Translations under genes and position numbers: made by a program
Part shown: positions 13,030 to 25,681 of the stretch, in pieces
How the letters are laid out: each line of letters opens with the position of its first letter
How positions within the stretch are numbered: position 1 is the stretch's first letter
The notes under the pieces: generated by a model
The model's input: the letters and a program-made list of their open reading frames with translations, nothing else
Databases searched by the model: none
What the model was told of the DNA's origin: nothing
Assembly (NCBI GenBank): GCA_000507305.1
Contig: DF239624.1
Coordinates: forward strand, 1-64,000
Direction of reading: 5' to 3'
Length of the DNA stretch: 64,000 nt
Origin: Breviolum minutum Mf 1.05b.01
Taxonomy: Eukaryota; Sar; Dinophyceae; Suessiales; Symbiodiniaceae

Positions 13030-15664
13030 CGAAGCTCTCCAGGGCCTTCAGCACCCATCAATGCACGACGCGCTAGTGCCTTTGATGAAATCCGAGTGCT
13101 TCGCATCGAAGTTGATTTTACGGCCTGACCCTTTGAGCCATTGACTTTTGCATCATATTCTGCCAAAAACTAACGCAACCCTAGCATATGGGGGCAGTTG
13201 GAAGGTCACTTCCTTACTTGCTTTGAAGGTACGCACTCCAAAAATGGTAGCAATGGGGACATCCTCTTATTACAGAGGATTTTGAATGTGGATGTTGCTT
13301 GTTGAAGTGCCACTCTTGCACCCCAGAGTTTGATAAAAGGAATGAATGAGTAGCAAAACTCGCAGCAGCCTTGCTGCTTTGATCAATGTTGTCAACAATT
13401 TCCTGAATGTGCCAATGACATCTATCAGTACTACGGGACTGCCTGGGTGTTGACATTCCCCCTGTTTCAGGCTTGCGACGTGGGTCCGTGGGTGATCTCG
13501 CTGAAAAGTCGCTTGGTGAGACAAAAACCCAAGGAAATCAGTTCGATGTTCTTCAAGTCTGAGTGGATGTGCATTCAATTTTCTTTCAACGTCTTTTGAT
13601 TTTTGTTTGCTAAGCTCCCCAGCTGTATAACGTAACTAGAGTATCTACAGAGCGTCTCCAGTGTTTTGTTTCTTGTTTGTGCTGTAGAATCCGATGCTTC
13701 TTCCTGAAGCTTTGTTGAAAACATCCTTTGTAAAAGGTTTGGAAACACAATGAACCCCAGTTCGAAGTTTGAAGTACTGCCATCCATCAAGACCATTCAG
13801 GGAACTGGTTGGGATTTGGGCCACAATGGCATTGGACATGCACACTTGCAAGTTGATCATAATCCAATCCCCCCTATCCAAAGCAAAAAAACATTGTCAC
13901 AAGAACATCCACTCGGGACTTCATTTTATTAAGTGCCTGCAGTCTTGGCAAGTCTTAATCCAACCTATGCCCACATTGCCTACATCTTCCGAAATTCAAA
14001 CAAGAGTGATCATCAATGACCACCAGCTCGTGGTCCAGAAATGTCAAGGCTGCGTCGTGCATCCTTGGCCTCCATTTGCGTCTCCGAAAAGTCTGATAGC
14101 GACGGAGGAGGTGCCAGAATTCCTTCCTGCCTGTGGAAGGGACCAGTTTGGGATCACTACTATAGATGTGGAACGATTTGAAGTCTTCCAATCATCCGAT
14201 TTCAATCAATATTCTACGGTATGGTATTTGTAGGGATGCCTCATTGCACCTATAGAGAATTGATATCGTTAATATGATGAGTTTGCCCTGGTGAAGCTAG
14301 GGTCATCTTACACAGGGTAGGCGGGTAGGCAATATACAAAAGGGATCACCAACCTACAGCAACGGGCTCCCAGGTGGCGAGCATTGTGCAGCAGCACGCC
14401 AAGCAGCAGAGGCAGCACAAACTGAAGCCGAAGAAGAAGGTTTGCCAGCACAGATTTGTCGCCAACGACGTTTGGAAGCCTATGCAGAGGTGAGGTCCTT
14501 AGAGCGTTGGTCTGGGCCATAGTGGATGTTGGACAGGTGTGGTTTGCCACTGAGATTAAGTGTTTTGTTGAAAGATGGTGAGATCTTTTTTAATCATATA
14601 CCTTGTATGTGCAGTGCTGTTGATAGTATATCCTTCGTGTGTTTGGCGATCGAGACAATTATTGTTTTAGAGTTTTCGCTGCCAGAAATTTGAAGCATGT
14701 GGTCCTGTGTTGCACCCAGAGGATACCGAAAACGAATGAACTTCACACTTCACTGTTCTACTTTTACCACAACAAAAGCCTCAATTATAATGAAAGTCAA
14801 AATGGTTCCTATTGTGTTTTCTTGTCCCACAAGGCTGACGTTTAAGTTTTGGCGTTGCCAGGCACTTTTGCGAGAGCCTGAAATTCAACAGCTACAAGCA
14901 GAACGCCTCAGAGGCATGCGGCATGAGTACAGAGTCTACCGACTACATGGATCAAGCAATTATTAAAGGTTTCCGGAAATCAATGGAAATCACCTATTGG
15001 GTAATTGCATGCAATCGCATCTATGCAAACAATCTATTATATTGATTTATATTGTAATGTGAGTAATGTGTTTGTTTCCTTCCTCACTCCTGTCCATTTG
15101 GTTTCATTTACGGTCATTGATCCTCTCATTCATGAATGTATTGCATGTTTTTGTCGGCATTTCATTCTTCATGGTAGACCGAAGCAACCTCAGCCCACAA
15201 ACGGTGAATCGATGTCGGGTTGGTGAATAAAACGGCACACGGCCGCGTTGTCCTCACCAATTTGGAAAGTATGCATCCGTCCCTTACATCATTACTCGCA
15301 TGCCATTTTGGAATAGATCAGAATTGAATAGAAGAAAGCCAAAACACAAAATTGAATCAGTACATGATCTTTCGACCCCAATGAGTTGCATGAACATATG
15401 CTGCTGTTCAATCATGCATGAGTATTGTATATTTTGTTGTCAAATGTAGAATCAGGTTTCATTACTTCATGTGTTTCTTTTTCTTCATTCATGTTGTTTT
15501 GATATACATTGCTTACACTGATGCTTTTCCACTCGCAAAAAGAATACAAATCAGCCTCGACCTGGCCAGGGGAAGAAGTAGACGAGGCACACTTCCGGGA
15601 ACCATTCGGAACGTACCGTACTATCTTGGGCATAAATAAAAGGGTTCGTTTCACAGAACTCTAG
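13030..15664 (+). CDS. Unknown protein, Arg/Ser-rich N part, Glu/Gln-rich middle
   Basis: Candidate exons: 13030-13128 (NARRASAFDEIRVLRIEV, ends in a stop), 13346-13453 (SSLAALINVVNNFLNV), 13471-13515 (between TTTCAG and GTGAGA), 14027-14110 (RLRRASLASI then SEKSDSDGG), 14374-14489 (AAARQAAEAAQTEAEEEG and QRRLEAYAE), 14862-14926 (LREPEIQQLQAERLRGMR) and a terminal exon 15543-15664 (WPGEEVDEAHFREPFGTYR, ends RFTEL-TAG). The 14489/14862 junction is in phase, with a GTGAGG donor and CCAG acceptor. The middle exons look like a charged helical or coiled-coil segment. Because 13128 already ends in a stop, the first exons may belong to another gene. No domain recognised. Minus-strand open frames over 12888-13166 and 13955-14191 are taken as shadows. 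Confidence 0.5.
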
Positions 15665-16130
15665 CAGTAAGACGATTCTTGAGCCACAGACTGAGGGTGT
15701 TATGGGTGGATTTATTCATGTTTCTGTTTCTTTCAAATCAGGTCCTTATTGCATGGCTGGATTGTTTGTAAATGATTTGAAATGTGTTGCTTCCCTGCGG
15801 CTTAAGCAATTACAGATGGAGTTGCTTTACGCACTGTAATTGCGCCGCTGTGAGTTGCTGCATTTCATGGCTTTAAATTTTCGCTGTGTTTGAGCATCAG
15901 AAAGGGTTTCTCTTTATAGATGCCTTCTCTTCGGTAGGCTCTTGTGACAATCTGAATCCCTATAATTCCATTTGGTGCTTCTGAAAACAACTTCGAGGCA
16001 GATCTGCCTGCTCTCAATCCTTCACATTGCTTCCAATTTTAAGGATTGTTTCGGTAGTATTAAGCTTTGATTTCTTATTAAATATATTTGCATTTCATCT
16101 ACACATATCTACACTGTCTCTGTTTTCAGG
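15665..16130. other. Spacer or intron, no gene seen
   Basis: AT-rich with no open frame that keeps codon bias and splice signals. Confidence 0.4.
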
Positions 16131-17364
16131 TGGATTCGGACTTGGAGAAGTTGATCAAGGATGCGTTGAGTCTCTGATGACGGAGTTGCACAGTAACTAT
16201 GATGACCTCCCACAAGTCAGAAGTGTGGCACAGACATTCAACCGACATCAATTACTCTGCATACCTGGCATTTGTAGTTGCATATTACATCGTGTACGAA
16301 CTTCCTGTAGCATGTAGGGAGGATAAAATGAGAGAGTTGGCACACGTTCCACCAGGAAGACCTGGCTGAACTAGCCGAACTCTTCGCTGAGTTCGATGGG
16401 GGGCTAGAAGGCTCACCAAATGAAAGGGGAGAATGGATGGGAAGGGCCATACGAGGTCAGGCGTTGAACGCTGTTGACCAGTCTAATTGATTTGTTGACA
16501 AAACAATGGTGTAATGATTCGTTGTAAATTTTAAACTGTATTTTGTGACTGTATATGTCTGTGTTTCCAGGTCGTAGGTCCTAGGGTCCGAGAGTCCTGG
16601 ATATGAATTGATATGGAAAGAACATGGAGGGCGCTGGCCATATTATGAATTGACAATGCAATAGGGGCTCGACCTTGCTTATTGGGCTTGATTGGCCGGC
16701 TGATACTATATAGAGTTATTGAGATTACATACATGAGGTTTCAAGTTGGTTGAGCAGATGCCGATTGTATTTCCATATACTGTAGATATGCTTGCTTCTG
16801 CCCATCAATGCAACTTGCGACTTGGGGTTTGCCAGCACCAAACTCTATATAATTGCTTGTCAGTTTTATCATCAAGGTTTAGGTGGCTGTTTGCAAATCT
16901 CCCACAACGAGTGGCGTCTTTGCACCCTTGGCATGAAGCTTGCCAGGTATCATCCAGCAGCATGATTTGCGGTCCTTGCTGCGCTTATTGGGTCGTTCAC
17001 TCTCGGAGGATGACGTACGGGCTTTGATTCGGGGCTTGGATCCCTTAAATGATGAGATGCTCGGTCAACAGCCAAAACTTGGACTTTGAAAGATGGTGGA
17101 TACACAAAGAGGTCCATCAAATGAAAGATTTTGGAATGGTATAGAAACGGTATTCGCATGATGATGGATGATGCATAGTGAGTATAGAGCTTACAGACAT
17201 GTGACTCAGATTTACACCCCCGGAAATTGACATGAACCCTAAGAATGATAGTTTCCAATAGGAATCTCCATTTGAAGGGGTCCATTTTCAGGTGCCATGT
17301 TGGTTTTCCGGGGGGGGTGCACTTCGATGTACCGTACGTCTTTGATGTAAAACGATGGTGAGAC

Positions 17365-17417
<53 letters not shown>

Positions 17418-18425
17418 ATGGGTGCTGGTTCTAAGCGGGTTGATTTAGAGTACACACTTCGATTCAAGATCCTGCTGGTAAAGGAATGTGATATGTGCCA
17501 GTGTTCAAAACTGTGCGTGGACTTGCTTATTTTGGTCACATGTTTTCTGAACATGCGCGATGAACCCTCGCAAGAAAAGGCCCAGCATGTTCAAGAACCA
17601 TGAGATATGTTTGTTTGTTTTTTTTTGGCCCACAATCTGAGTGTGCTAAGGAATGAGATGCGCGAAATCGGCTTCAAAGAATTTGTGGAATTGTGTGACA
17701 TGAGGCCTTCGTGATGATCAATGATCAATGGTGATGCGAGTAGTAATGGTTGACGCTGATGTACCCTGATTGTGTAGTTCCAAACCTTTTTTTGACAAGT
17801 CATCGGACAAGGGACCCAAAAGTTGTTACTGAATGTTATTGGGTGGTAGCAGCAACAGGAGGAGGAGTAGTAGCAGCGAGTAGCACTAGCAGTCGCGGCG
17901 GTGGTGGTGGATTTGGGGATGCATTTTGGGGATGCATGTCAAGTCTTGTACCTTGGAGAGGCTGCATTCCGAGAAGCTGTACCTGCGTGCATTCTTCCGC
18001 GATCGTAGGGGGATCTCAGGGTCTCAGGTGTTAGCAGTTCGGACCAGCAAAACATGAAAAAAGCATATCAAAAATTTAGTTGACACTGAGCTACGGCTAG
18101 GGCAAACTTTAGCCATTAGTTTTTTCCACGAATGGTTTTCAAGAACGGATACTATAGTCAAGTACTGCAACTGCGTTCTGCAACCCAAAGGCAGTGTGGC
18201 CCCGTTGGGCTGTTGGTTGATGTTTTCATTCTGAGGCTTCAGGGGTGCAAGCAGCAATTGCATCCAGCCGCATTTGCGAGATGTGGCAGAAGCCTTGCAG
18301 GGCGTGAAGGCCTGGGAAGGACTCTGATGACGCTGACGGACACGGATTCGTGCCAGGTGCACGTTCGCCCAGAACAGGTGGAACGCATTGCCTTGGACTT
18401 GGGATGCTTGGCTAGCAGCAAGTGA
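16131..18425 (+). CDS. Acidic/leucine-rich protein, weakly EF-hand-like
   Basis: Exons: possibly 16131-16217, then 16356-16455 (DLAELAELFAEFDGGLEG), 16947-17063 (LRSLLRLLGRSLSEDDV then RALIRGLDPLNDE), 17944-18004 (LERLHSEKLYLRAFFRDR, strong GC3 bias, GTAGGG donor) and the terminal exon 18243-18425 (VHVRPEQVERIALDLG, ends LASSK-TGA). Phase at 16455/16947 matches through a split Gly codon. The pattern 'leu-rich helix, S/EDDV..LI..LD' recalls calmodulin-like EF-hand helices, but no complete D-x-D-x-x-G loop with Glu at position 12 is visible, so I do not call a calcium-binding protein. In the last exon another frame reads PHLRDVAEALQGVKAWE over the first half. A TGA microsatellite lies in the intron at 17364-17414. 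Confidence 0.5.
17364..17414. repeat. TGA/GAT trinucleotide microsatellite
   Basis: About seventeen uninterrupted TGA units (ATC on the other strand), in an intron. Confidence 0.9.
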
Positions 18426-18586
18426 ATTTGGATCTAGGTGAAGAGTCGTGCAGCAGATTCAGAAAATTCCTGCACTACAGCGATATGTAATATGACGAAC
18501 AATTGAACAATGAGCAGCGGGGCAAGCCTACCACGGAATCCACAAATGGAGAGTTTAAAGAGAGATAAATCTATCTTGCATATCCA

Positions 18587-18644
18587 GGTGGTGGTGGTGG
18601 TGGTGGTGGTGGTGGTGGTGGTGGTGGTGGTGGTGGTGGTGGTG
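18587..18644. repeat. GGT trinucleotide microsatellite
   Basis: About nineteen uninterrupted GGT units. It lies about 160 bases beyond the stop at 18425, in the spacer before the next locus. Confidence 0.9.
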
Positions 18645-18814
18645 ACTGTCATCTCGAGTGGCGTTTTTTTTATCTTTGGGCTTTAGAGCTTCAGTGTTGA
18701 TTGCTGCAACCCTTCAAGACTGGTAGGCTTAATCTAAATGCATTTTCTACTTTCTACAACCTTCTATTTATACTCAGAAGCTCGGTTAGTATTCTGGCAC
18801 CAACATGTGCTGCG

Positions 18815-21300
18815 ATGAAACTTGAGGACATGCGGTTTGGGCCGAATTTGTCACTTTGGTCCATGAAACTGAGCTTTATGTTCTGGCCCAGCGATGTAGA
18901 ATACAGGAGAAGCAGTGACTCGGTGACTTCCATGTTTGGCGGGGCGTCATGGGATACGTTGATGGTTTATGACAGTGTATATAGTCTATATATTCTATAT
19001 TGTACGACATGTGATATTATAGATGTGGATATGTGTTTTGTGACTGGAACGGGTATCTAAATCTCATTAAATCTCTGTATAAGTTGTTTTTATCGTTGCG
19101 TGTGAACTTGGAGCACGCGATCCATTACAGTTCTCTCCTTATCTGTCCTCTCTCTCTCGCTCTTCTCTTTGTTCATTCTGACATGTTCAAAACTTATCCC
19201 AAACAATTCGGCAGAATAGTTGCGGATCAGATGTCTTGGCCCACAGATCAACCTTGAATTTTACAAAATATGTTGTCGGTCGAATGTGTAAGATTCTGCA
19301 TTAAGGGCTGCAGGGTCAGTATGATTGTTCGTATCATGCTGGTTCTTCTCTTGTATGATCCACAATTACTGTAGCTCCCAGGCGTGCTTGGGAGCGAGCC
19401 GGGTTTACGCTGGAGCAGGCTGTGGTGGGGAGTGGCATGTGCAACAAGGTGCAGCAATTTCATGTGTTGCATTACCCAAAGCAATGAGTGGCTTGTGGAT
19501 ATTTCTGTTCCTTCTAGATTGTGATTGATGTTTACTGGGATTTTTATCCAGCATTGTACATATCGCTTGCCTATTCCTCCGCCCAGTTTCATTGGAACAC
19601 TAGGTTCCCAACTTCCATTTGCCATGTTTTTGTTACCTTTCCACACCTGCGTCCAGGTGTCGAAAATCCAAGAACTCTACGAACACTTTGTCAGCAAAAC
19701 TGGGCGTGGCTGGGGGCCTCAAGATGGCACAGGGTGCAACCTGTTGAACTACCTCTGAATGTGTACATATGTGTACCACGAGCATCCATGAGCAACATGT
19801 GCTTGAAGACCCATTTTAAGAAAACCCTACTACTGGAGAGAATCGGTAGGAATACCACACCTTAAGAACACGTTGATCATTGATCATAGAGGAGATATGA
19901 CATAGAGACATATTTAAAGATATATATATATATAGCTTTCGTTTGGTAAATTTGAGCCAAGCCATCAGCAACTCTGGCCGAATGTGCTTAACTTCAGAAT
20001 GAACGGCCCTACGTTACTTATTTTGCATAGTAAATAGTAAGGTCTCCTTTGCATTGCAATCTACATGTCAATTGTTTGTCGTGCCGCAAGCCAAGATGTT
20101 CCTAGGCTAGTTAAGTCCACTCAAAATCTCAATTCTAGTGTTCATGTTTGTTCGGTTGACTCACATGCCCTTAAAGTCTATTATTTTATGATCATGACTC
20201 TTCAGCGTATCCCATCACCTAAATAACAACCCTCCTGTAAAAAACGGGATACTAAGCAGATCTATGGTGAGGTTTTTAACGGCCAAATGGTTCCCTTTCA
20301 CTCAAAGCTCTAATTTTATCCCATCTATTTCTGCAGGGATTTGGGTTTAAAAAAAACGCCTCCAAGGCTTACGTGCGGAAGAGCTGTTGTACATTGTACA
20401 TCAGCTGGGGATGACATCACGAAGCCGATCCGATGAGGCGACGAACATGATGGATGGGGACATTGCTGAGTTGGAAAATGTGATTGTGCTGATGTGGATT
20501 TTGTTTTGCTTGTTTGGTTGCTTGCTTGCTTGTTTGTTTTGTTTGATAGTGTTTGAATGCTTGATAATGTTTGATGTCTTTAGATTCTAGATGTATGAGG
20601 ATGATGTTTGATGTAAAAAGCTAGTTTGTAATTTATATTGTTTGGATTTGCTTAGTAGATTGTGTTTTTGATATTGTGCCCAGAAAAAAGGTTTGCATGC
20701 TGAACCCAAAAAATACTAGCCAGCTGCTTTATGTTTCCAGTGGGTGACTAGTGTGAATATGTTGCGATGCTGTCAGAATTGCCAGTCTTTATTTTTGCCG
20801 GACCAATTCAGAAGTTAGCTTGTACATGTTTTCTTGACAGATGAAAGTTCCAACGGGGTACTGGTACTGATAGTTCTGATTGATGTTTTTGTGAAGCTCT
20901 ATGTGTCCACAACATCCCAGCCATGTTAGGCTGATATGGATGCCACCGCCTACAATGGCAAGGATCGTTCTGAGACCATGTCCTTGGGTGAGTGCTTGCA
21001 TTCCGCCCGCAGGTGCAAATGATCGGGTTGATGAAGTTGTGACGTCGAGTCTATTGCACCATATTGCAACTATTGCAATGCTTTCCAGGTTGGTGAAATA
21101 CTATATAGTTGCAGATTGAGATGTAGGTCAAAATGGCAATGGATATTGAGGGCCTGAGATTTTAACGCCTTTTTCCTCAGAGATGTGCATGTTCTTTGCA
21201 CAGGTTCTTGGACAAGAAGGAGATGGACGCACGTTCCAAGGAATTAAGAGCTGCCGCCAATGCTGGTATTCCACAAGTTACTGGGACCAGTGAATATTGA
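18815..21300 (+). CDS. Unknown protein, about six exons
   Basis: Candidate exons: 18815-18922 (starts at an ATG; MKLEDMRFGPNLSLW, GTGACT donor), 19382-19463 (ERAGFTLEQAVVGSGM), 19657-19758 (SKIQELYEHFVSKTGRGW), 20367-20479 (LRAEELLYIVHQLGMTSRSR), a 26-base exon 21013-21038, and the terminal exon 21204-21300 (DKKEMDARSKELRAAANAG, ends GTSEY-TGA). Phases agree for 19463/19657, 20479/21013 and 21038/21204. The 19657 exon also meets a stop at 19758, so it could end one gene and 20367 belong to the next. No domain recognised; the sequences look helical and charged. Confidence 0.5.
20498..20546. repeat. TTTG/CTTG-rich simple sequence
   Basis: Imperfect tetranucleotide run of TTTG and CTTG just after the exon ending at 20479. 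Confidence 0.6.
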
Positions 21301-21746
21301 TCAACATGGCCTAGAGTCATAAGAATGACAGACGTTTCACAAGGGATGCGGAAAAGTTCGGTAGATTTTGAGTTTCATATGTTGGCAATGCCTTTCCAAA
21401 CCATCATTTTAGTATGCCACCTACTTGTCCACTATGCATAGGGTTCGCAGAATGTACCTCGACTCAAGATCTTCAGAACTGATTTTGAAATTTGATATAG
21501 GACTATGGGGGAAACAGTGGGGAAAGCGCAGACCCGCTCAGGATGAACTTGATTTTTTCCGTGCAACATGGCTGCAGTGTTGGTTCCAAGTGCATTGTTG
21601 TTGGCGACATGCATGTGGCAAATGGATTCGCCAGTGAAGAAGCTTGATGGTGAATCCAATGAGAGTTGGGATGATTATTCAATTGAACTTTGATTTGAAC
21701 TTGGGCATAACCTTGTCGGAGATCCGCAAAACTTAGTGCCTCACAG

Positions 21747-24700
21747 GTTTTCTACAAACAGCTCATCGCAGAGGATACACAAGGCATGGGAGGATTTGAG
21801 TATGTTGGCCATTTTTTGTTGCACAAGTTCCATGCCCAAAGCTTGTGTTGATCTGACTTGATTGTATGGTTGTATATGGTTGTCATTTATATCATCATGG
21901 GACTTTTACAATTAGGGTAACTGTGGCGAGTGTTGTTTGATTGCTACTGCAACTGCAATGGTGGTCGTTCACAGGATGAGGTTGGGACTCCTGTAAGTTG
22001 TTTCTTGCAGCTGTGTGGGTACATAAGAGATTTGTTGAATTTTGACACCAAAACAACCATCAGGCAAATTAAATTGAAAACAGTTTGTGTATATGTGTGT
22101 AGCGTCGGGATGGTAGAAAGTTCCTATTGTTTGGTCAGATCTTTACTGGAATAGCTAACAGGATGTCAGCTGCATCGGCAGGTAATAAGAAGGACTTCAC
22201 CTATTTCGCTTTATGTCGTGGTGTGCAGATTATGGGTGCGACCCTGACCGTGGAGAGGAATGCCGAACTTGAACAGACACTTTGCTGAACATATTGAAAT
22301 CTTCCTGGTGGGTACGGGTACTGTAGCACGTTTTCTGTGCAAGATTCATGGTGATAAGCTAGCAAGCATGTCATCCATGATAACATCGAACTCTCCTCAT
22401 TTATGCTTCCCTTCTCTTTTGCATGCTTGTTCAAGACCCATGAAGCCCTTTTGCTTGAACGGTGACCAAATGTGAATTATACAACTTGTGTAGGACCTAG
22501 GGAACATAGCCAAAAATGGGAGAATTCTGCTCATTTGTCGAGTAAACACCTGGATTGGCCTTGGGATTGAAGTTTCAAATCGTGAGCCTTGGATTCAGCT
22601 GAATCCCGTAGTGAAGGTGGTCGTTGCAGTGTTCTCATTCTAGTTCCATGCCTTCCAAAATCAACATAGTCCAAACTTCTTTAAAAGGTGTTTGAACTCC
22701 AACTTCAGCGGGTCATGCTTGTAACAACCAGCACTTGAACCCTCAGCCCAGGATGTTCAAGGAGCAAGCAGTCTCTTCAGGCCTTGCGTCGTCTAACTCT
22801 GCTTGATCGTTGCATTTCAGGGGGTGCACTATCGGGTGGTTTAAGACTTAAAAGAAACATGCTTTATTATTGTTTATCGTGTAGAACTATACGGTCATCT
22901 ATAGTCGTGATAATACGGGCTTCCCATCAACCAACCGGTAGGATGGGATAGCTCGCTCGTGAGAGCTTTAGTTTAAACATGAACATGTGCTGCTCGTTTG
23001 ATGCAATGGATGAGATGATTGAGATGTTTGAATTGTCAACCTGTTTGGCTTCTTGATTAAAATAAATTGCCAGTCAGCGTCAATACCTGTGGCAAGCAGG
23101 GCCAACAAAAATGGTGGGTGTCGAGTGCGCAGCATGCATGTACCTAATAAAATAGCCCCAACACCAATGTTGCTCCTTTACAGGCTCATCTTCACAACTG
23201 CCACATCTACCTTTTCCAAAGCTCCTTGGCAGCACACCGGCCGGAGGGATTTACCATTGACCATTTGGAGTTCCAACGGGCAATCAAGCGCGGGTCACAA
23301 AAGATCCCCGGTAGCTAATTGCTGTTTTGCTAATTAGTTTGAATTTGATAGCGGTACATAGTTTTTCCAGATCAACTTGACATTTAGATTCTATCATCAT
23401 CTTGCAATAATTTTTGGATGGGTTCTGATGTGCATGTCCCGCGACGTCCTGGGGATTCCTTTGTACAGATTGACATCCAACCCTAGGCGACTTGCTGCTT
23501 TGTGTAGCTTAAAACTGTGGCAGTAATTTGCATCCAAACATGTAGAAGCTTTGTTGGTCTTCGAATCATATTAGCAATTTGGTGTCACATCACACCTCTT
23601 TCCTGTTTTCCTGACTTTGGTTATTTTTGGATACCACCATATCAAATAGTCTGTTAAAAGCAGAACACCACAGGAGTGCGAAACCTACTAGGGGATGCCG
23701 CTTCCAGGTTTATTTTCATGATCGGCACGCTCTTCAAGTCAGACTTTGCGAGCCTGAGGACACCTTTTTTTTTTGGCAGTCAAAAGGGACATTGTTGAAA
23801 GGTGTCGATGCTTCTAGCGAGATGAAGGCCATGTGGTGACTGCAACACTTTTGTCAGATTAGATTGGACCTAAATAAATCCACATTTTGATGACTAACTA
23901 CCAAGTACCAGTTATGAGATTTGATGTGATTTAGATTTCAATATGAATTTCCACTAGCGTGACTTTCTTCTGAAACAGCAATATCAAGGGTATTGTCCTT
24001 TTGATTCATGATTCCAATTGTTTGGATGTATCAGAGAGCAGCGAAGATTATTTTTTTCTGATCAAGTAGGCTTGGACACCAGACACCGAGTTTATCGCTT
24101 CTTGGATTTAAACGCTTGGAACATTGCACTGTGTTTGTATGCAATGGCCATTGAGAGGACAAAGTCAGCTCTGAAACAAGAGGCAGACTCCAGGGAGTGC
24201 GGTGATAAGGGAGATGTATGTTGGCATTCATGTCCTTTGTCGTTGATGATTTTGAGTTGATGTTATTCAACTTGTGCAGGATGCATTTGATGTGCATTCT
24301 CATGCCTCATTGAACTCTTCAAATCACAGACTCCGAAGCGTCAGGAAGTGCAACTTCGACGTAGTTCTGCCAACAACAACAAGGTGCCGGTGAAGGTCCT
24401 TAGTGCTACAAGCAACTTGGCAAACTTGGCACTTTCCTGGATTCTTGGGGGGTTTTCTTTGTATGATTTATATTAATGTTCGCGGGGTATACTTGGAGAA
24501 GATTTTGTTTGGAGCTGTTTTGTTGGAGATGGCTTGAAACAGCGAACTACTTTTTGCAGATCTGGATTGCAGAACTAGGGGCAAATGTCAATGTCAGTTT
24601 CTATGCTTTTGTATTGTATTTGTGGGTTTCGATAGTGTATGCGTCAAAGAATTCCAAAAGCATGGACTTTGCCCAACCATGCATTTACACATCCATATCA

Positions 24701-24845
24701 TTTAATTGCATTTGATTAGGTGGGCTTACACTTGTGCATTAGTTCCATTGTACTGAGGCAAGTTCTTGATGCGGTCACGCTTCGCACGATGAAAAGTAAC
24801 AGTTACAAACTAGAAGGCCGTCGTCGTCCGGGCCGTTCTTCTTGA
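21747..24845 (+). CDS. Unknown multi-exon protein with micro-exons
   Basis: Exons: 21747-21803 (YKQLIAEDTQGMGGFEY), 21975-21992 (18 bases, DEVGTP, perfect GTAAGT donor), 22162-22181 (20 bases), perhaps 22229-22288 (IMGATLTVERNAELEQ), perhaps 22732-22806, 23233-23310 (PEGFTIDHLEFQRAIKRG), 23692-23758 (SRFIFMIGTLFKSDFASL), 24070-24201 (LDTRHRVYRFLDLNAWNIA), 24330-24395 (TPKRQEVQLRRSS) and the terminal exon 24758-24845 ending in a basic tail (GRRRPGRSS-TGA). Phase agrees at 21803/21975, 21992/22162 and 23310/23692 (split Gly). The FIFMIGTLF and NAWNIALCLYAMA segments are hydrophobic and might be membrane-associated. No family recognised. It is the best run of small exons in the left half of the window. 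Confidence 0.55.
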
Positions 24846-25406
24846 TGCTTCAGATTTCGTTGGCAATACATAGAAATGGAAGACAAGTTGTTTCCAAAGT
24901 TACTGTAACACTATGTAGTTGTAGTTTCCATTGTTGATTTCACATTCCAGATTTCATGATTGTTTGGATTGAGCAAGTTTCGGAAAGAACATCGGATTAC
25001 ATTTTTAGGCTGCAAGCTGGGTAAATGATGCTGACCTTGTTGACCCTTTAAGTTATAATTATAACATCACTAGTTGGGATGATCATCCAATGAAACAAGT
25101 ACCAATAAATCGAATATCAAACTTGGGAGGTCCCACAGAAGTAAAGACTACACCGATGTTTGCAGCACCCAGGGAAAATCTCTGCAAATTGTGTTTAACA
25201 AGAGAAACATTTGCAAAACATAGAATTTATTCGTTGATCCTGCGAATAGATTGAGGAATATCACCTTGATGTGGGCATACACCCAGATCTTGGAAGTGAA
25301 TTGCACCAAAGATCACTGTAAACAATCGAACATCTCCGTTACAACATCAAGTTGTTTCCCAACCAAACCCTATCCTTTCCTCCCTATGCCACTCCTAGCC
25401 CATCAG
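24846..25406. other. Spacer, no gene seen
   Basis: AT-rich with frequent stops in all frames. Confidence 0.4.
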
Positions 25407-25681
25407 GGAGTTGAGACGGCTGGTGTGGAAATCCATGGCCCTCAAGGGGCAATGGGTCATTCTGCGTTTGTGCTGAAAGCTTTCAGCCAACCTTACCCAA
25501 ATGGGCTAAGGTCCTGTTGAAGTTGTGCCAGTTGAGAATGGGGGGGAAAAGTTGGCCAGGGTGGGGAAGAATGATGACACTGGGGGCAAGGCTGTTGGAT
25601 CTTTCGCGAGTTTGCCATCAAAAGATGTCAAACACTTGTTGAATGGACTGGTGGACATAAGATCCAATCACGACGTTTCAG
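25407..25681 (+). CDS. Unknown protein, two abutting exons in different frames
   Basis: The first exon (25407-25510, after CATCAG) reads VEIHGPQGAMGHSAFVLKAF and meets a GTCCTG donor. Immediately after it, from about 25511 or 25532 to 25681, a second frame is open and reads VPVENGGEKLARVGK and SKDVKHLLNGLVDIRS, ending at a GTTGGA donor. The two frames cannot be joined by a normal intron in the 0-21 bases between them. Either only one is an exon at this junction, or one base is missing or extra in the sequence. No family recognised. Confidence 0.5.

Noticed and set aside
17288..17603. Open frames with long poly-Met and poly-Ile runs.
   Set aside because: Products of the TGA microsatellite.
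18243..18425. EF-hand-like loop DADGHGFV in one frame of the exon.
   Set aside because: The frame meets a stop soon after and position 12 is not Glu. The frame ending LASSK-TGA has better codon bias.
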